Positions 35,418 to 43,806 are shown, numbered from the stretch's first letter. The stretch is 64,000 nucleotides of DNA from Halonotius pteroides (GCF_003605635.1 NZ_QMDW01000002.1:62001-126000); one strand, 5' to 3'. Made by a program: numbers and translations. Notes: a model not told the origin generated them from the sequence alone.

Positions 35418-35762
35418 ATGTTTGAATCATTTTCCGACGGCTACTATCTCGGCGAACTGTACGTCGAACCGCACGACTGCGACCGCGCTGTCATCCAACG
35501 GGCCGACCACAAGGCCGTCAACAAGCAGTTGTATGCCGACAACGAGGGGGTCGAACGGCTCGACGCGCCGCTGGTGATGAAGCTTGACACCGCTCATTTC
35601 CCGGTTGGCGGCGACGAGGGGGTTCCCTCCGGCACGCTGGCGGTGCCATCGGAACTGCTTGAAGAGCAGACAGCGAGCGCCCGCGAAGTCTTTCTTGCCG
35701 ACCGCGAACGCGCAATGGAGCTGTTGCGGTATGCGGGCTGGGAGCCGGCGGCCGGTACCTAA
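35418..35762 (+). CDS. Conserved haloarchaeal protein (DUF5802-like)
   Basis: A 114-residue acidic cytoplasmic protein: MFESFSDGYYLGELYVEPHD at the start and SAREVFLADRERAMELLRYAGW at the end. It looks like the haloarchaeal DUF5802 family, without known function. The ATG at 35418 fits the promoter; an earlier ATG in frame would place the start inside the dyads. Confidence 0.75.
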   Translation: MFESFSDGYYLGELYVEPHDCDRAVIQRADHKAVNKQLYADNEGVERLDAPLVMKLDTAHFPVGGDEGVPSGTLAVPSELLEEQTASAREVFLADRERAMELLRYAGWEPAAGT

Positions 35763-35810
35763 CCGGTCGTCGACCCAACGTTTCAAGTCCGCTGGCCGCG
35801 GCCATTCGGC

Positions 35811-36722
35811 ATGTTCGATAAACTGCTCGGACGCGCCGAACTCAAGGCCCGTATCGAGGAGTTAGCAGACGAAAAGCACCACTTGGAGCGACAGCTCGAG
35901 GCCGAATCCGACCGCCGGGCCGACGCCGTCAGCGACAAACAGGCCGCCGAGGAACGGGTCAACCGACTAGAAGACCGGATCACAGAACTCGAAGACCGCG
36001 TCGAACGCAGCCAGCAACGCGAGGAACACGGCCGCGAGCCGCGGCGCACCGAATCACTCCGTGGCGACCGTCTTGACAGTGTTCTCGGTCGGCTCGAATC
36101 GGTCGAAACAGGCCGTGAGGGCGCACTCAGCGCGGCCATCGCCGACGACAACACGCTCCCCGGCACTGTCACAGCCGCGGTCGACGGCGACTGCGCCGGC
36201 GTCATTCGGGGAGCCGCGCCGACGCTGTACTACACCGACGATGCCGGCCTCGTCTCGGTCGCGCTCCGCCCGCCGATCATGCCCGATGCCTTCACGGCGT
36301 GGAATGCTCGCTTCGAGATCGATCGTGGGTGGTTCCAGCCTGTCGGCCGGCTGGTGTTTGGGGTCGTCCGTGCCGACGTGTGTGCCGTCGGCATCTACGA
36401 GGACGGCGAGCGCGTCGATTTCGAGGGGTTCGAAAGCGCGGTCAAATCGGAGCACTCGAAGGGGGGGTTCTCACAGCGCCGCTTCGAGCGCATCCGCGAC
36501 GAACAGATCGACGACCACCTCGGCGAGTCGGCTGACCTGATCGAGACGCTGGTCAAGGATGCCGACCCCGACCGGGTCGTCCTCACCGGTGAGCAGGCGG
36601 TCGTCGGCGAACTTGCGGAGTTGGCCGACCACACCGCCAGCACCGACGCCGGCGGGACGCCGATGGATGCGATCGAACACGCGTTTGCTGATTTCTGGAC
36701 GACGCGGCTGGTCGCAGTCTGA
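35811..36722 (+). CDS. Vms1/ANKZF1-family (VLRF1) peptidyl-tRNA hydrolase
   Basis: A 303-residue protein. Residues 8-75 are a coiled coil; residues ~115-303 form the VLRF1 domain, an eRF1-like release fold that cleaves nascent chains from tRNA on stalled ribosomes. The key loop is HSKGGFSQRRFERIRDEQID, with GGFSQRRFER at 218-227 and Q222 as the likely catalytic glutamine. It lacks the zinc finger and ankyrin parts of eukaryotic Vms1. It starts 48 nt after the DUF5802-like gene. Confidence 0.85.
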   Translation: MFDKLLGRAELKARIEELADEKHHLERQLEAESDRRADAVSDKQAAEERVNRLEDRITELEDRVERSQQREEHGREPRRTESLRGDRLDSVLGRLESVETGREGALSAAIADDNTLPGTVTAAVDGDCAGVIRGAAPTLYYTDDAGLVSVALRPPIMPDAFTAWNARFEIDRGWFQPVGRLVFGVVRADVCAVGIYEDGERVDFEGFESAVKSEHSKGGFSQRRFERIRDEQIDDHLGESADLIETLVKDADPDRVVLTGEQAVVGELAELADHTASTDAGGTPMDAIEHAFADFWTTRLVAV

Positions 36723-36746
36723 GCGATTGCGGTGAGCGACGGCCCG

Positions 36747-37169
36747 CTACCGGACGACCGTCACCGGCACCGGCGACCGCCGCACAACTGTCTCGGAAAC
36801 GCTACCCAACAACAGGCGGGCAGCCCCGTCGCGGCCGTGACTGCCCATCACGATCTGGTCGGTGTCGCGTTCCGCAGCACACTCGACGATCTCGGTAGCA
36901 GGCCGACCGGCCAGCAGTTCGCGTTCGACCGCACGATCGTCGCCGGCGGTCGCCTCGGCCTCGTCGAACAGTTCCTCGGCGCGCGCTCGCTGACTGTCGA
37001 TAACGCCGGCCGGATCGCTGAGCAGGCCATCCGGGCCAACATTGCCATCGATCGGCGTTAGGACGTGGACGAGAACGATCGTTGCGTCCGGAAACGTTTC
37101 CAGCGCGTAGCGCAGCGCTTCCTGTGACGGCGGCGAGCCATCAAGCGGGACGAGAAGTCGGCGGGCCAT
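36747..37169 (-). CDS. Universal stress protein (UspA family)
   Basis: A 140-residue single Usp domain: RRLLVPLDGSPPSQEALRYALE at the start, and the ATP-binding loop MGSHGRDGAARLLLGSVSETVVRRSPVPVTVV at the end (G-2x-G-9x-G-S type). It is an ATP-binding cytoplasmic stress protein. Start at ATG 37169 rather than 37202, since the fold begins there. Convergent with the VLRF1 gene, 24 nt apart. Confidence 0.9.
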   Translation of the reverse strand: MARRLLVPLDGSPPSQEALRYALETFPDATIVLVHVLTPIDGNVGPDGLLSDPAGVIDSQRARAEELFDEAEATAGDDRAVERELLAGRPATEIVECAAERDTDQIVMGSHGRDGAARLLLGSVSETVVRRSPVPVTVVR

Positions 37170-37311
37170 ACCAGATCGTTCGCCGGCAGGGGTAAATAAC
37201 ATGCCGAGACCGGCCCGCTATCGGGATGGCACAACCCGTCGCCGAAACCGGGGGTGTATCAACAACGCACGACGGCCGGTAGTATATACTCCGCCGGGGC
37301 CGCCATCCCAC

Positions 37312-37668
37312 GTGGCAAACGCAGCAATCATCGTTTTGGCAGGCACCGAATCGCACGCCGACTACGGGCGGCTCGCAAACGCCCTTGAGGCCGCCAAGGA
37401 GTTCGCCGAAACCGACGGCGACAGCGTGACACTCATCTTCGACGGTGCGGGCGTCCAGTGGGTGCCCGAACTCGAAGCCCCCGACAGTGACTATCACGAG
37501 CTTTTCGAATCGGTTCGAGCACACGCCGCCGTCTGTGACTACTGTGCGAGCGCGTTCGATGTCGCCGACGCCGTCGACGCCTCCGGGCTGACAACCCTCG
37601 CTGAGTACGACGGCCATCCGAGCATCCGCGATCTCGTTGCCGACGACTACGAGATCATCACGTTCTAA
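37312..37668 (+). CDS. DsrE-like family protein
   Basis: A 118-residue protein: ANAAIIVLAGTESHADYGRLANALEAAKEF and AAVCDYCASAFDVADAVDASG, a DsrE/DsrF-like fold with cysteines near residues 79 and 82. DsrE proteins act in sulfur relay or as small cytoplasmic modulators; the role here is open. GTG 37312 is taken as start because a TATA box (GTATATAC, 37282-37289) lies about 26 nt upstream, which fits a leaderless transcript. No ATG is available in the conserved region. Confidence 0.8.
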   Translation: MANAAIIVLAGTESHADYGRLANALEAAKEFAETDGDSVTLIFDGAGVQWVPELEAPDSDYHELFESVRAHAAVCDYCASAFDVADAVDASGLTTLAEYDGHPSIRDLVADDYEIITF

Positions 37669-37714
37669 CGCGGCCGAACACTCGATTTTTAGGGAGGAGT
37701 ATAGTTCCGGTCGT

Positions 37715-38845
37715 TCACTCAACGTAATCGAACTGCGCCGCAAGATAGCTGTCAACACCCCAGTAGGCAAACCGGTAACGACCCGGCTGGAGGTCGGGAC
37801 AGATCGCAAGCTCATCTTCGTGTGGATGGCCCGCAAGCAACCCGTCTTCGGTGAGTTCGAACGACCACGTGAACCCATCACCGGGGGGTTGGACGACCCC
37901 GATATCGGTATAGAGAAGGCGGTCGGCATCGCCGGTCGTGCCGCGAACCTCCTCCCAACCGGCTTCGGTTTGTAGTTGTAGATTATACTCGTACTCGTTC
38001 CCGGTTGTTAGAGACGTATTCGACACATTGAAAAGCCGAAATTCGATCTCATCGCCGCGCTCAAATGTGAGGTCGTCGACAGCGTCACCGCCAGGGTTGC
38101 GAGCACGAAGCGCGAACGTCGACGCACCATCGTCGTCGGTGGACATCCCATACTCAGTGGAGTCGTCGTCGACATACGTGGGGTGACGTCCGAAGCCGTC
38201 GGTCGCACAGTCGAGGGCAGCCGGCACCGCCGACGGATCGCCGTTTGGCTTGACGCCGCCAGCAATCGTGTCTGGGTTGATTAGCGGCGTGTCGGCGTCG
38301 ATCTCGGCTGTGACCCCCGAGCCGTTTGTGAGTGTCACACGTGTTGCTGCCGGGAGATCGTCGCCGGTGACACGGACGAACGCTGAGGGGTAGGTGAGTG
38401 CCTGCGTGCAGATCGTGCCCTCCCTGCTGGTATCAACCACGCTGGCGGTGGCAGTGATCGCGTTGTCGTCGACAGCGACTTCGTCGACGGCGATCTCGCG
38501 GTAACAGCCGTCGGGGCCGATCGACTGCAGATAGAGGATCGTCGCCGATGAAAAATCGGTTTCGTCAACGAATGCGGTGACTTCCTTGGGCGTCGTCCCG
38601 CGGTCATCAACGAGCCAGCGGAGTTCGTCGCGGCGATCAAAGCGGGCGACAACACCAGCCGACTCGGTCGGCTGCCCGGCGGTGGCCCACTGTGGTTCGG
38701 TGAAGGAGTCGCCGAGCTGGTGAACGGTATACTCCGTGGCTGATCGGTCAGCAGCCTCGTCGGCGGGGTCGGTCGGCGCGCCGGCACAGCCAGCCAACAG
38801 GAGAGTACCAAGACTCAGCCCGGCAAGATAGCCGCGGCGGTGCAT
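37715..38845 (-). CDS. Haloarchaeal lipoprotein
   Basis: A 376-residue surface lipoprotein. MHRRGYLAGLSLGTLLLAGC is a signal with lipobox LLAGC (Cys20). The N-terminal half is unassigned, with VDETDFSSATILYLQSIGPDGCYREI. Residues ~240-376 look like a BsuPI/intracellular proteinase inhibitor-type Ig-like domain (STFALRARNPGGDAVDDLTFERGDEIEFRLFN). It is anchored at the outer face of the membrane; function unknown. Convergent with the DsrE gene. Confidence 0.75.
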   Translation of the reverse strand: MHRRGYLAGLSLGTLLLAGCAGAPTDPADEAADRSATEYTVHQLGDSFTEPQWATAGQPTESAGVVARFDRRDELRWLVDDRGTTPKEVTAFVDETDFSSATILYLQSIGPDGCYREIAVDEVAVDDNAITATASVVDTSREGTICTQALTYPSAFVRVTGDDLPAATRVTLTNGSGVTAEIDADTPLINPDTIAGGVKPNGDPSAVPAALDCATDGFGRHPTYVDDDSTEYGMSTDDDGASTFALRARNPGGDAVDDLTFERGDEIEFRLFNVSNTSLTTGNEYEYNLQLQTEAGWEEVRGTTGDADRLLYTDIGVVQPPGDGFTWSFELTEDGLLAGHPHEDELAICPDLQPGRYRFAYWGVDSYLAAQFDYVE

Positions 38846-38933
38846 ACCTGATACTCAGGCGACCAAGCTAAGTGTCTTCGGGCCGGTACAGCCGGCGTTG
38901 TAGCACTGAAACAGGCGGTTTCAGGGGTGGCGG

Positions 38934-39800
38934 TTAGGCGTCGTCGTCCCGAAGCTCGTCGAGTTCGGCTTCGACCTCGGCGTCGTTGGTATCGGCCTCA
39001 AGCTCTGATAGTTCGGCATCCACGTCCGCGTCGGCCGTACTGGCCTCACCATCGGCGGTCTCGTTGCTATCGGTCGTGTCGCCGGCGCGTGCGCCCCCAT
39101 CGCCGTCACCCATCTCGGCTTTCAGCGTATCGAGTTCGGAGTCGACGGCCTTGTCGCTCGACAGTGATTCGAGTTCGCGGTCGATCTCATCGCCGTCGGA
39201 GAGCGCGTCGTCAAACGTCCCGGTTTCCTCTAACTCGTTCATCGCCTCAGAACGGGCTTCCATCTCCTCGGTTTGCTCTTCGGCGCGTTCGATCGAGCGG
39301 GCGACATCGCCCATCTCGTCGCCGACGCCGCTGAGCGCCTCCGAAACTTGGGAGGAGGCCTCGGCGGCCTCGTATTTCGCCTTCATCGTCTCCTTTTTTG
39401 TGCGGAACTCCTCGATGCGACCCTGCAGTTTGTCCTTTTTGTCAACGAGGTCGTCCTGTGTCGACTGCAGATCGGCGATCTGGTCGTTGAGCTCCTCGAT
39501 CTGGCTCATCTTCGATTGCTTCTTTTCGAGGGCTTTCCGGGCAAGGTCGTCCCGATCCTGTTGGACGGCCTCACGGGCCTGTTCGTTGTGTTTGTCGACG
39601 TTCTCTTCGAGGCGGCGTTTCTGCATCTCTAAGCGTTTCTTCTGTGTCGTCAGGTCAGCGATCCCCTGTTTGACATCCTGCAGCTCGTCTCGCATCTTCT
39701 CGTAGGAGTAATCCAGCGTCTCGGTGGGATCTTCCGATCGGTTGAGGAGGGCGTTGAGCTTCGACCGAACGACGTAGGAGGTGCGCGAGAGGATTCCCAT
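38934..39800 (-). CDS. pspA: PspA/IM30-family protein
   Basis: A 288-residue membrane-stress protein of the phage shock protein A family. MGILSRTSYVVRSKLNALLNRSEDP matches the amphipathic N-terminal helix, followed by long coiled coils to residue ~200. The last ~80 residues are a very acidic haloarchaeal tail ending in two ELDEL-like repeats (LDTLKAEM, ELSELEADT, ELDELRDDD). PspA oligomers cover and stabilise damaged membranes. Monocistronic. Confidence 0.9.
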   Translation of the reverse strand: MGILSRTSYVVRSKLNALLNRSEDPTETLDYSYEKMRDELQDVKQGIADLTTQKKRLEMQKRRLEENVDKHNEQAREAVQQDRDDLARKALEKKQSKMSQIEELNDQIADLQSTQDDLVDKKDKLQGRIEEFRTKKETMKAKYEAAEASSQVSEALSGVGDEMGDVARSIERAEEQTEEMEARSEAMNELEETGTFDDALSDGDEIDRELESLSSDKAVDSELDTLKAEMGDGDGGARAGDTTDSNETADGEASTADADVDAELSELEADTNDAEVEAELDELRDDDA

Positions 39801-40130
39801 GGGTTGTGTTGGGCCACGGCGTGCTTAAAACCTGAGATGTGGCCCCTCGGAGGCTCGACAGCCCGTTCGGCCGCTTCTCGTGAGGCTGTGTACCACTGTG
39901 GGCTGGCGGTGTCGATACTGACGCGCTGTTCTACGGCGAAGACATCGTCGACGGCGTCGTCGAACGGTTCGATCTCACGGTTGCCGACGACGGCCGACTT
40001 CGGGCGCGACGCGACGATCACGGGCGGGCTGGTATCCTCGAGTTCGCCGCCACGCTCGGCGACCGCTAAGAAATTAACTCGATTTGTACTCGCAGTAAAT
40101 TTATACACCTGTCGCCGTTACATACTGGTG
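39801..40130. other. Region upstream of pspA with decayed coding remnant
   Basis: About 330 nt between pspA and the next small gene. It holds a haloarchaeal-looking open frame without a start codon (39884-40069, listed separately) and, at its right end, a TATA-like AAATTTATA at 40097-40105 that suits the small gene starting at 40131. Confidence 0.5.
39884..40069 (+). pseudogene. Coding remnant without start codon
   Basis: A 61-codon frame bounded by TGA (39881) and TAA (40067) with no ATG or GTG at its front. The translation contains GGVDTDALFYGEDIVDGVVE and ends ILEFAATLGDR, with GC-rich third positions like real haloarchaeal genes. It looks like the C-terminal end of a lost protein; the family is not recognised. 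Confidence 0.35.
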
Positions 40131-40268
40131 ATGCCCCAGATCACCGTCTCCGACGACCTGTACCGACAGCTCGAAGCCGAATCGCGTGACACAGAAATCA
40201 ACGACACGCTCTGGAAGATGGTTGGTTCCTACCGACGCGCCAACAATCCTGAGTCGGATACAGCCTGA
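40131..40268 (+). CDS. Small antitoxin-like protein (DUF7557-like)
   Basis: A 45-residue protein: MPQITVSDDLYRQLEAESRD, then INDTLWKMVGSYRRANN. The start has the beta-strand and helix expected of a VapB-type swapped-hairpin or RHH antitoxin (TVSDDLYRQL). A TATA-like AAATTTATA lies 26 nt upstream, so the transcript would be leaderless. No toxin follows it. A degraded paralogue lies at 41286-41393. Confidence 0.6.
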   Translation: MPQITVSDDLYRQLEAESRDTEINDTLWKMVGSYRRANNPESDTA

Positions 40269-40350
40269 TTAGTTTGGTTCGGGGTTTACTGAGTAGTATC
40301 CGCTGAGCGCGAACAGTTACCAGATTGAACGACCACCGCCGGCTCGGTGG

Positions 40351-40599
40351 GTGAACGACCTTAGCGGCCGTCACGACATCTTTGGGGTCAAGATGACCGT
40401 CGAACACATCGCCGGGAAATCCAGCAGAGAACTCACCGACGAGATCTCGGGCGGCTGTCTCATCGCCGAGATCGGCCGCGGCGACGACGGCCGCGTGCCT
40501 GAGGCCGATGAAGCGATCGAGTTCGGCGACCGAATCACGTTCCTCGGCGATTCCGCCGGGGTAAAGAAAGCGGTTGGTCGGTTTCATCCGCACGACTGA
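40351..40599 (+). pseudogene. Truncated TrkA C-terminal (RCK_C) domain
   Basis: An 82-residue frame from a GTG: FGVKMTVEHIAGKSSRELTD, then GGCLIAEIGRGDDGRVPEADEAIEFGDRITFLGD, the RCK_C fold that normally ends TrkA or antiporter proteins. The membrane or RCK_N part expected upstream is absent, so this is probably a remnant of a larger transporter gene. A free-standing RCK_C protein is possible but less likely. Confidence 0.55.
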
Positions 40600-40630
40600 G
40601 GCGGGGTCGATTTAGCGTGACCGCCAGCCG

Positions 40631-40927
40631 TCAGTGCGCATGGTCGTCTTGATCTATCATCTCAACGACCTCCGCACGGGAGACGAGTTCGGCGTCACCG
40701 GATCGGAGGTCGTGTTCGCTCGCCGCGATCTGTTTCCACCCTTCCCGCGAGAAGACAGGGTGTTTCACCGCATCGCGGGCGGCATACCGGAGGAACTCGC
40801 TTCTGGAGTTGAATCCCTCCTCTTTCTACGTCGTGTCGATATCGTCGAGAAACGCCTTACTGAGCCGGAGATTGATTTGTACGGTTTCCGGATCGTCGGG
40901 GCCGTCTGCGGAATCGGTTTCTGACAT
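40631..40927 (-). pseudogene. RHH (CopG-type) gene interrupted by one amber codon
   Basis: A 99-codon frame from ATG 40927 (MSETDSADGPDD) to TGA 40631. The start PETVQINLRLSKAFLDDIDTT and the continuation KEEGFNSRSEFLRYAARDAV form one ribbon-helix-helix protein, but codon 34 (40826-40828) is TAG where homologues would be expected to have tryptophan (TGG). The rest of the frame is intact to the HPVFSREGW and VVEMIDQD segments. A single base change inactivates the gene, and recently, as no other lesion is seen. An inverted repeat lies just upstream. Confidence 0.75.
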
Positions 40928-40929
40928 AT

Positions 40930-40956
40930 ACGCATACTTTAGGCGGCTATATGCGT
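40930..40956. promoter_or_regulatory. Inverted repeat upstream of broken RHH gene
   Basis: ACGCATA (40930-40936) and TATGCGT (40950-40956) with 13 nt between, three bases before the RHH start. RHH antitoxins bind such repeats in their own promoter. The ACGCATAC half-site occurs again before the toxin-antitoxin pair at 63047. Confidence 0.5.
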
Positions 40957-41021
40957 GAAACTTGGCTCCGGACGATTCGGACAAGAAAGAATCATTCGCT
41001 ATCGACGCCGAGCCGCTGGAG

Positions 41022-41237
41022 TCACTCGCGGCGGTTTTCACTTGCTTTCGCGTCGGCCTCGGCGAGCAGGTCGCGGTGTCGGTCGGCCTCGCTGGCCGAG
41101 CCACCGCCCGTGAACGCCAGCAGGGAGTAGTCGCTGGTGAGCCGATCGATCGCCTCCGAAAACGTCTCGTCGTCGCGTTTGTGGGCCGCGATCCGCTTGT
41201 AGACCTCTTCATCGAGGCGGACTGATTTCGTGCCCAT
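41022..41237 (-). CDS. VapB-type antitoxin
   Basis: A 71-residue protein: MGTKSVRLDEEVYKRIAAHK, then RDDETFSEAIDRLTSDYSLLAFTGG, typical of the haloarchaeal/archaeal VapB (DUF217-like) antitoxins. A dyad GTATAC/GTATA lies immediately before the start (about 41239-41253). A VapC toxin gene is expected to overlap its 3' end, but downstream only a short frame remains before the broken RHH gene. It is an orphan antitoxin, possibly of a decayed pair. Confidence 0.7.
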   Translation of the reverse strand: MGTKSVRLDEEVYKRIAAHKRDDETFSEAIDRLTSDYSLLAFTGGGSASEADRHRDLLAEADAKASENRRE

Positions 41238-41285
41238 GTGTATACGGTCGTATATGAGCGGCATGAGGCTTTGGTCGTGGGTGGT

Positions 41286-41393
41286 ATGAGCGTTCTCGAA
41301 GCTAAATCGCTCGACAACGACAGTAACAACACGCTCTGGACGATGGTCATATCCTGTCGACGAGCAAACAATTCGGAATGCGACACTGTTTGA
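41286..41393 (+). pseudogene. Degraded paralogue of the 40131 antitoxin-like gene
   Basis: A 36-codon frame, MSVLEAKSLDNDSNNTLWTM then VISCRRANNSECDTV, aligns with the last 32 residues of the protein at 40131-40268 (LEAESRDTEINDTLWKMVGS and YRRANNPESDTA). The conserved N-terminal strand is missing. It ends five bases before the target duplication of the insertion sequence. Confidence 0.6.
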
Positions 41394-41405
41394 AAACAGG
41401 TTATT

Positions 41406-42869
41406 GGTCGCGTCTGAAAGTCGTTCAAACTTTACCTCCATTCGCTGTGACCGATACGCTACACCGCATCTTGTTCTGAGTTGACCGTTGGAGGAACTCG
41501 TCGAAGAACTTGCGGTAGTAGTCTGGATTAGCGTATTTCGTAAGAGTCAGTTGCAACAACGTATCCAGTCCCTCCTCGCTCCATTGCATCCAGTCACGCT
41601 TGCAGCGCTTGGCTACCTCACCCATTGCCCGTTCGACAGGGTTCGAGGTCCACGGCACCTCGAACCCGGCAGTCGCCTCCTCAGCAAACGTCACCATGGA
41701 GTCCAACTCACCTCGAAGATACGACGCTGCTTTCGGCGAGGACAGTTGGTCTAACTGCCACGCTGTCTTCTCTATCCGATCTTTCGTTTGGGCGATCCGC
41801 CCGCGGATCGCCGAATACTCATCCTCCGGTCGATGCTTCTCAACAGAGTTCTTGAGGTGGAATAACTCTCCAGCTACCTCCGAGATGATCTCTTTACGAT
41901 CCTCCAGTGAGAGTGCACCGTCATCCCACAGCTTGTAGCCAAGTGTTCGTGGAACGTGGGACAAGTCGAGCTGATGGTCACGTGTATTCGTCTTAAATGC
42001 CTTAACAAGGCTGTTTTCGGCATCACTGACGACTTTCGCGTCGTCAGTGATTGCCTCGGCAGCATCCAACGAATCGGCGATCTCACTCCACGGTGAGTTC
42101 ACCGAGACATCAAGCACTGATCGTGCGGCTGCTTCGGTGTCTTCTGCAAGTGTTACCCGCACATTGTGGTACTCACGATCTTCGTCTTGGCTGTAGCAGT
42201 TCGTTCCATCAGGAATGACTGTTTCTGCCTCACGCCCAGCTATGCGGCTGGAAACGAACTCTGTGAGTTTCCTGCCGCAGTCGGTCACACGGTCGCGGAT
42301 AGTGTCCTTCGAGGGTGTCCGTTCGAGTTCATCAGCATGAGCAACTGCGTCGCGGTAGGAGAGCGTTGTCGCAAGATCAACTGTTCGTGCAGCGATATCC
42401 TGTTGATATCGCTTCTGGCCGTTGAAATCGATGACATTGTCGATAGGGCGAAAATACGTGCTCTCGTCGTCAGCTGCTGCGGTGTCCTTGACGTAGCCAA
42501 GTGAAAACTGGTGGTCACCGGCGGTGGTAACTGCCGTGCGAGTCTTGCTCGTTGAGCGTTGATATCGCTTTGTTCCGTTTCCTTGTGCGTGTTTTTCGCC
42601 ACAGTACGCCTCAACGAGGTGCTCGTTGAGGCTTTCAACCATCGCTTCGAGCAGCGTCGATTCAAGATGCTGCTCGGTGAGAAAATCCGCGAGGGCGGCA
42701 AGCGGGTGCTTTTCGGACAGATCAAGAGTTAGAACGAAGTCTATGGTGACTGAAATCTCAGTTGGGGACTCTTTCATTTCATCAATCCGTCCCCATTCCT
42801 TCGGGGAATTAGCTACGACTTCGCATCAGCGACTGCTTGGATAGTTTTGAACGACTTTCAGACGCGACC
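41406..42869. mobile_element. ISH6-like insertion sequence, complete
   Basis: A 1464-bp element. The terminal inverted repeats are identical for 24 bp, beginning GGTCGCGTCTGAAAGTCGTT at 41406 and ending with the complement at 42869. It is flanked by an 8-bp direct repeat AGGTTATT (41398-41405 and 42870-42877), the target site duplication. It carries a single intact transposase gene on the minus strand. Perfect ends and duplication point to a fairly recent, still intact insertion. Confidence 0.93.
41425..42777 (-). CDS. ISH6-family transposase
   Basis: A 450-residue transposase that fills the element. Features: TVIPDGTNCYSQDED near residue 190 (first catalytic Asp), a central AKVVSDAENSLVKAF (second Asp near 250), and a C-terminal PWTSNPVERAMGEVAKRCKRDWMQWS near residue 378, with the Glu of a DDE site. 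Overall resembles the haloarchaeal ISH6 family. The N-terminal 60 residues are helical and may bind the terminal repeats. No frameshift is seen, so the element may be active. Confidence 0.9.
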   Translation of the reverse strand: MKESPTEISVTIDFVLTLDLSEKHPLAALADFLTEQHLESTLLEAMVESLNEHLVEAYCGEKHAQGNGTKRYQRSTSKTRTAVTTAGDHQFSLGYVKDTAAADDESTYFRPIDNVIDFNGQKRYQQDIAARTVDLATTLSYRDAVAHADELERTPSKDTIRDRVTDCGRKLTEFVSSRIAGREAETVIPDGTNCYSQDEDREYHNVRVTLAEDTEAAARSVLDVSVNSPWSEIADSLDAAEAITDDAKVVSDAENSLVKAFKTNTRDHQLDLSHVPRTLGYKLWDDGALSLEDRKEIISEVAGELFHLKNSVEKHRPEDEYSAIRGRIAQTKDRIEKTAWQLDQLSSPKAASYLRGELDSMVTFAEEATAGFEVPWTSNPVERAMGEVAKRCKRDWMQWSEEGLDTLLQLTLTKYANPDYYRKFFDEFLQRSTQNKMRCSVSVTANGGKV

Positions 42870-42925
42870 AGGTTATTATGATAGTTTCAGAGATTCTGCC
42901 CGAATTTTATTATTTACCTCACGTG

Positions 42926-43240
42926 CTATTTTGTTATCCAATATATAAAGATGCCATACACCAAAAAGAAAGAAGCCAAGAAAAGAACCGAAGTAAACAG
43001 GAGTGACTCTTTGATTGACCATCTGAGAATGCCAAGGGTTGCGAGAAACCCAGTCACTGATAGAGACAGAACCATATAAATAAATAATTTTGACAATTTA
43101 TTCTGTCTTTTGTCTGATATTTCATCGAAGACACCTTCATTTTTAACAAAATTTGCTGTTAAAAAGACAACAGGTAGTAGCAATCCAGTTACCTGTAGCA
43201 AGGTAAGAGCAATATCATTCAATTCAGCTATACTTGTCAT
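42926..43240 (-). CDS. Three-helix membrane protein, AT-rich gene
   Basis: A 104-residue protein with three predicted helices (about residues 10-28, 53-72, 78-101) and a charged loop (KNEGVFDEISDKRQNKLSK). AT-rich codon use unlike the surrounding genes suggests acquisition. It begins 49 nt from the insertion sequence end. No family recognised. Confidence 0.6.
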   Translation of the reverse strand: MTSIAELNDIALTLLQVTGLLLPVVFLTANFVKNEGVFDEISDKRQNKLSKLFIYMVLSLSVTGFLATLGILRWSIKESLLFTSVLFLASFFLVYGIFIYWITK

Positions 43241-43350
43241 GTATTAGTGATTTTTGTTGTGAGGTACTAATTCCTTCGGTGAGATTAGAATCAGATCATA
43301 GAATGTGTTCTCAGATTTTTACTGACAAAGTATTAACATTAAATTAAGCG

Positions 43351-43680
43351 TTAGTTATAATCCCGCCAGCGATAGCCGCACTCCTTACACTTAAAGAATC
43401 TCGTCGGCGGTTCGTCGGCTGCACCGGTCTGTTTGATCGTGTACCACGCTTCGCCGTGGCCGCACTCCTCGCATGTCACGTCGTCGGCGGTCGGTTTGCC
43501 CTCGAAGTTGTCGTTTTCCTCGGTTTCGATGAGTTCGTCGTCACTCTGTTCGGTCGTTGAGACGAAGGCGTCGGCGCGGTCGTCGTCGCGGTCGGCGGTC
43601 GCCCCACAGTCATCGTTGGTACAGACCATCGCACCGTCTTGAGAGACCATCATTGTCCCACACTCGTCGCAGAACTGCAT
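43351..43680 (-). CDS. tfs: Transcription factor S (TFS/RPA12-like)
   Basis: A 109-residue RNA polymerase cleavage factor with two zinc ribbons: FCDECGTMM ... VCTNDDCG at residues 3-25 and CEECGHGEAWY ... FFKCKECGYRWRDYN at 70-109. The C-terminal ribbon normally carries an acidic RDE-type tip for RNA cleavage; the corresponding stretch here is ADEPPTRFFKC, with a D-E pair. Stimulates transcript cleavage by stalled polymerase. Start at 43680 is confirmed by the zinc ribbon beginning at residue 4. Confidence 0.93.
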   Translation of the reverse strand: MQFCDECGTMMVSQDGAMVCTNDDCGATADRDDDRADAFVSTTEQSDDELIETEENDNFEGKPTADDVTCEECGHGEAWYTIKQTGAADEPPTRFFKCKECGYRWRDYN

Positions 43681-43806
43681 ACCCGCGGTACCAGCCGGGA
43701 CGGTTTAATCTCGTTGCCAACACCTGCCGGCGTCGTGACCGAGTCGATCGACTGAGGTCACACCGGAACAGCCGTAGACAGCCGACAGGCTGGATCGCGG
43801 AGGCGG

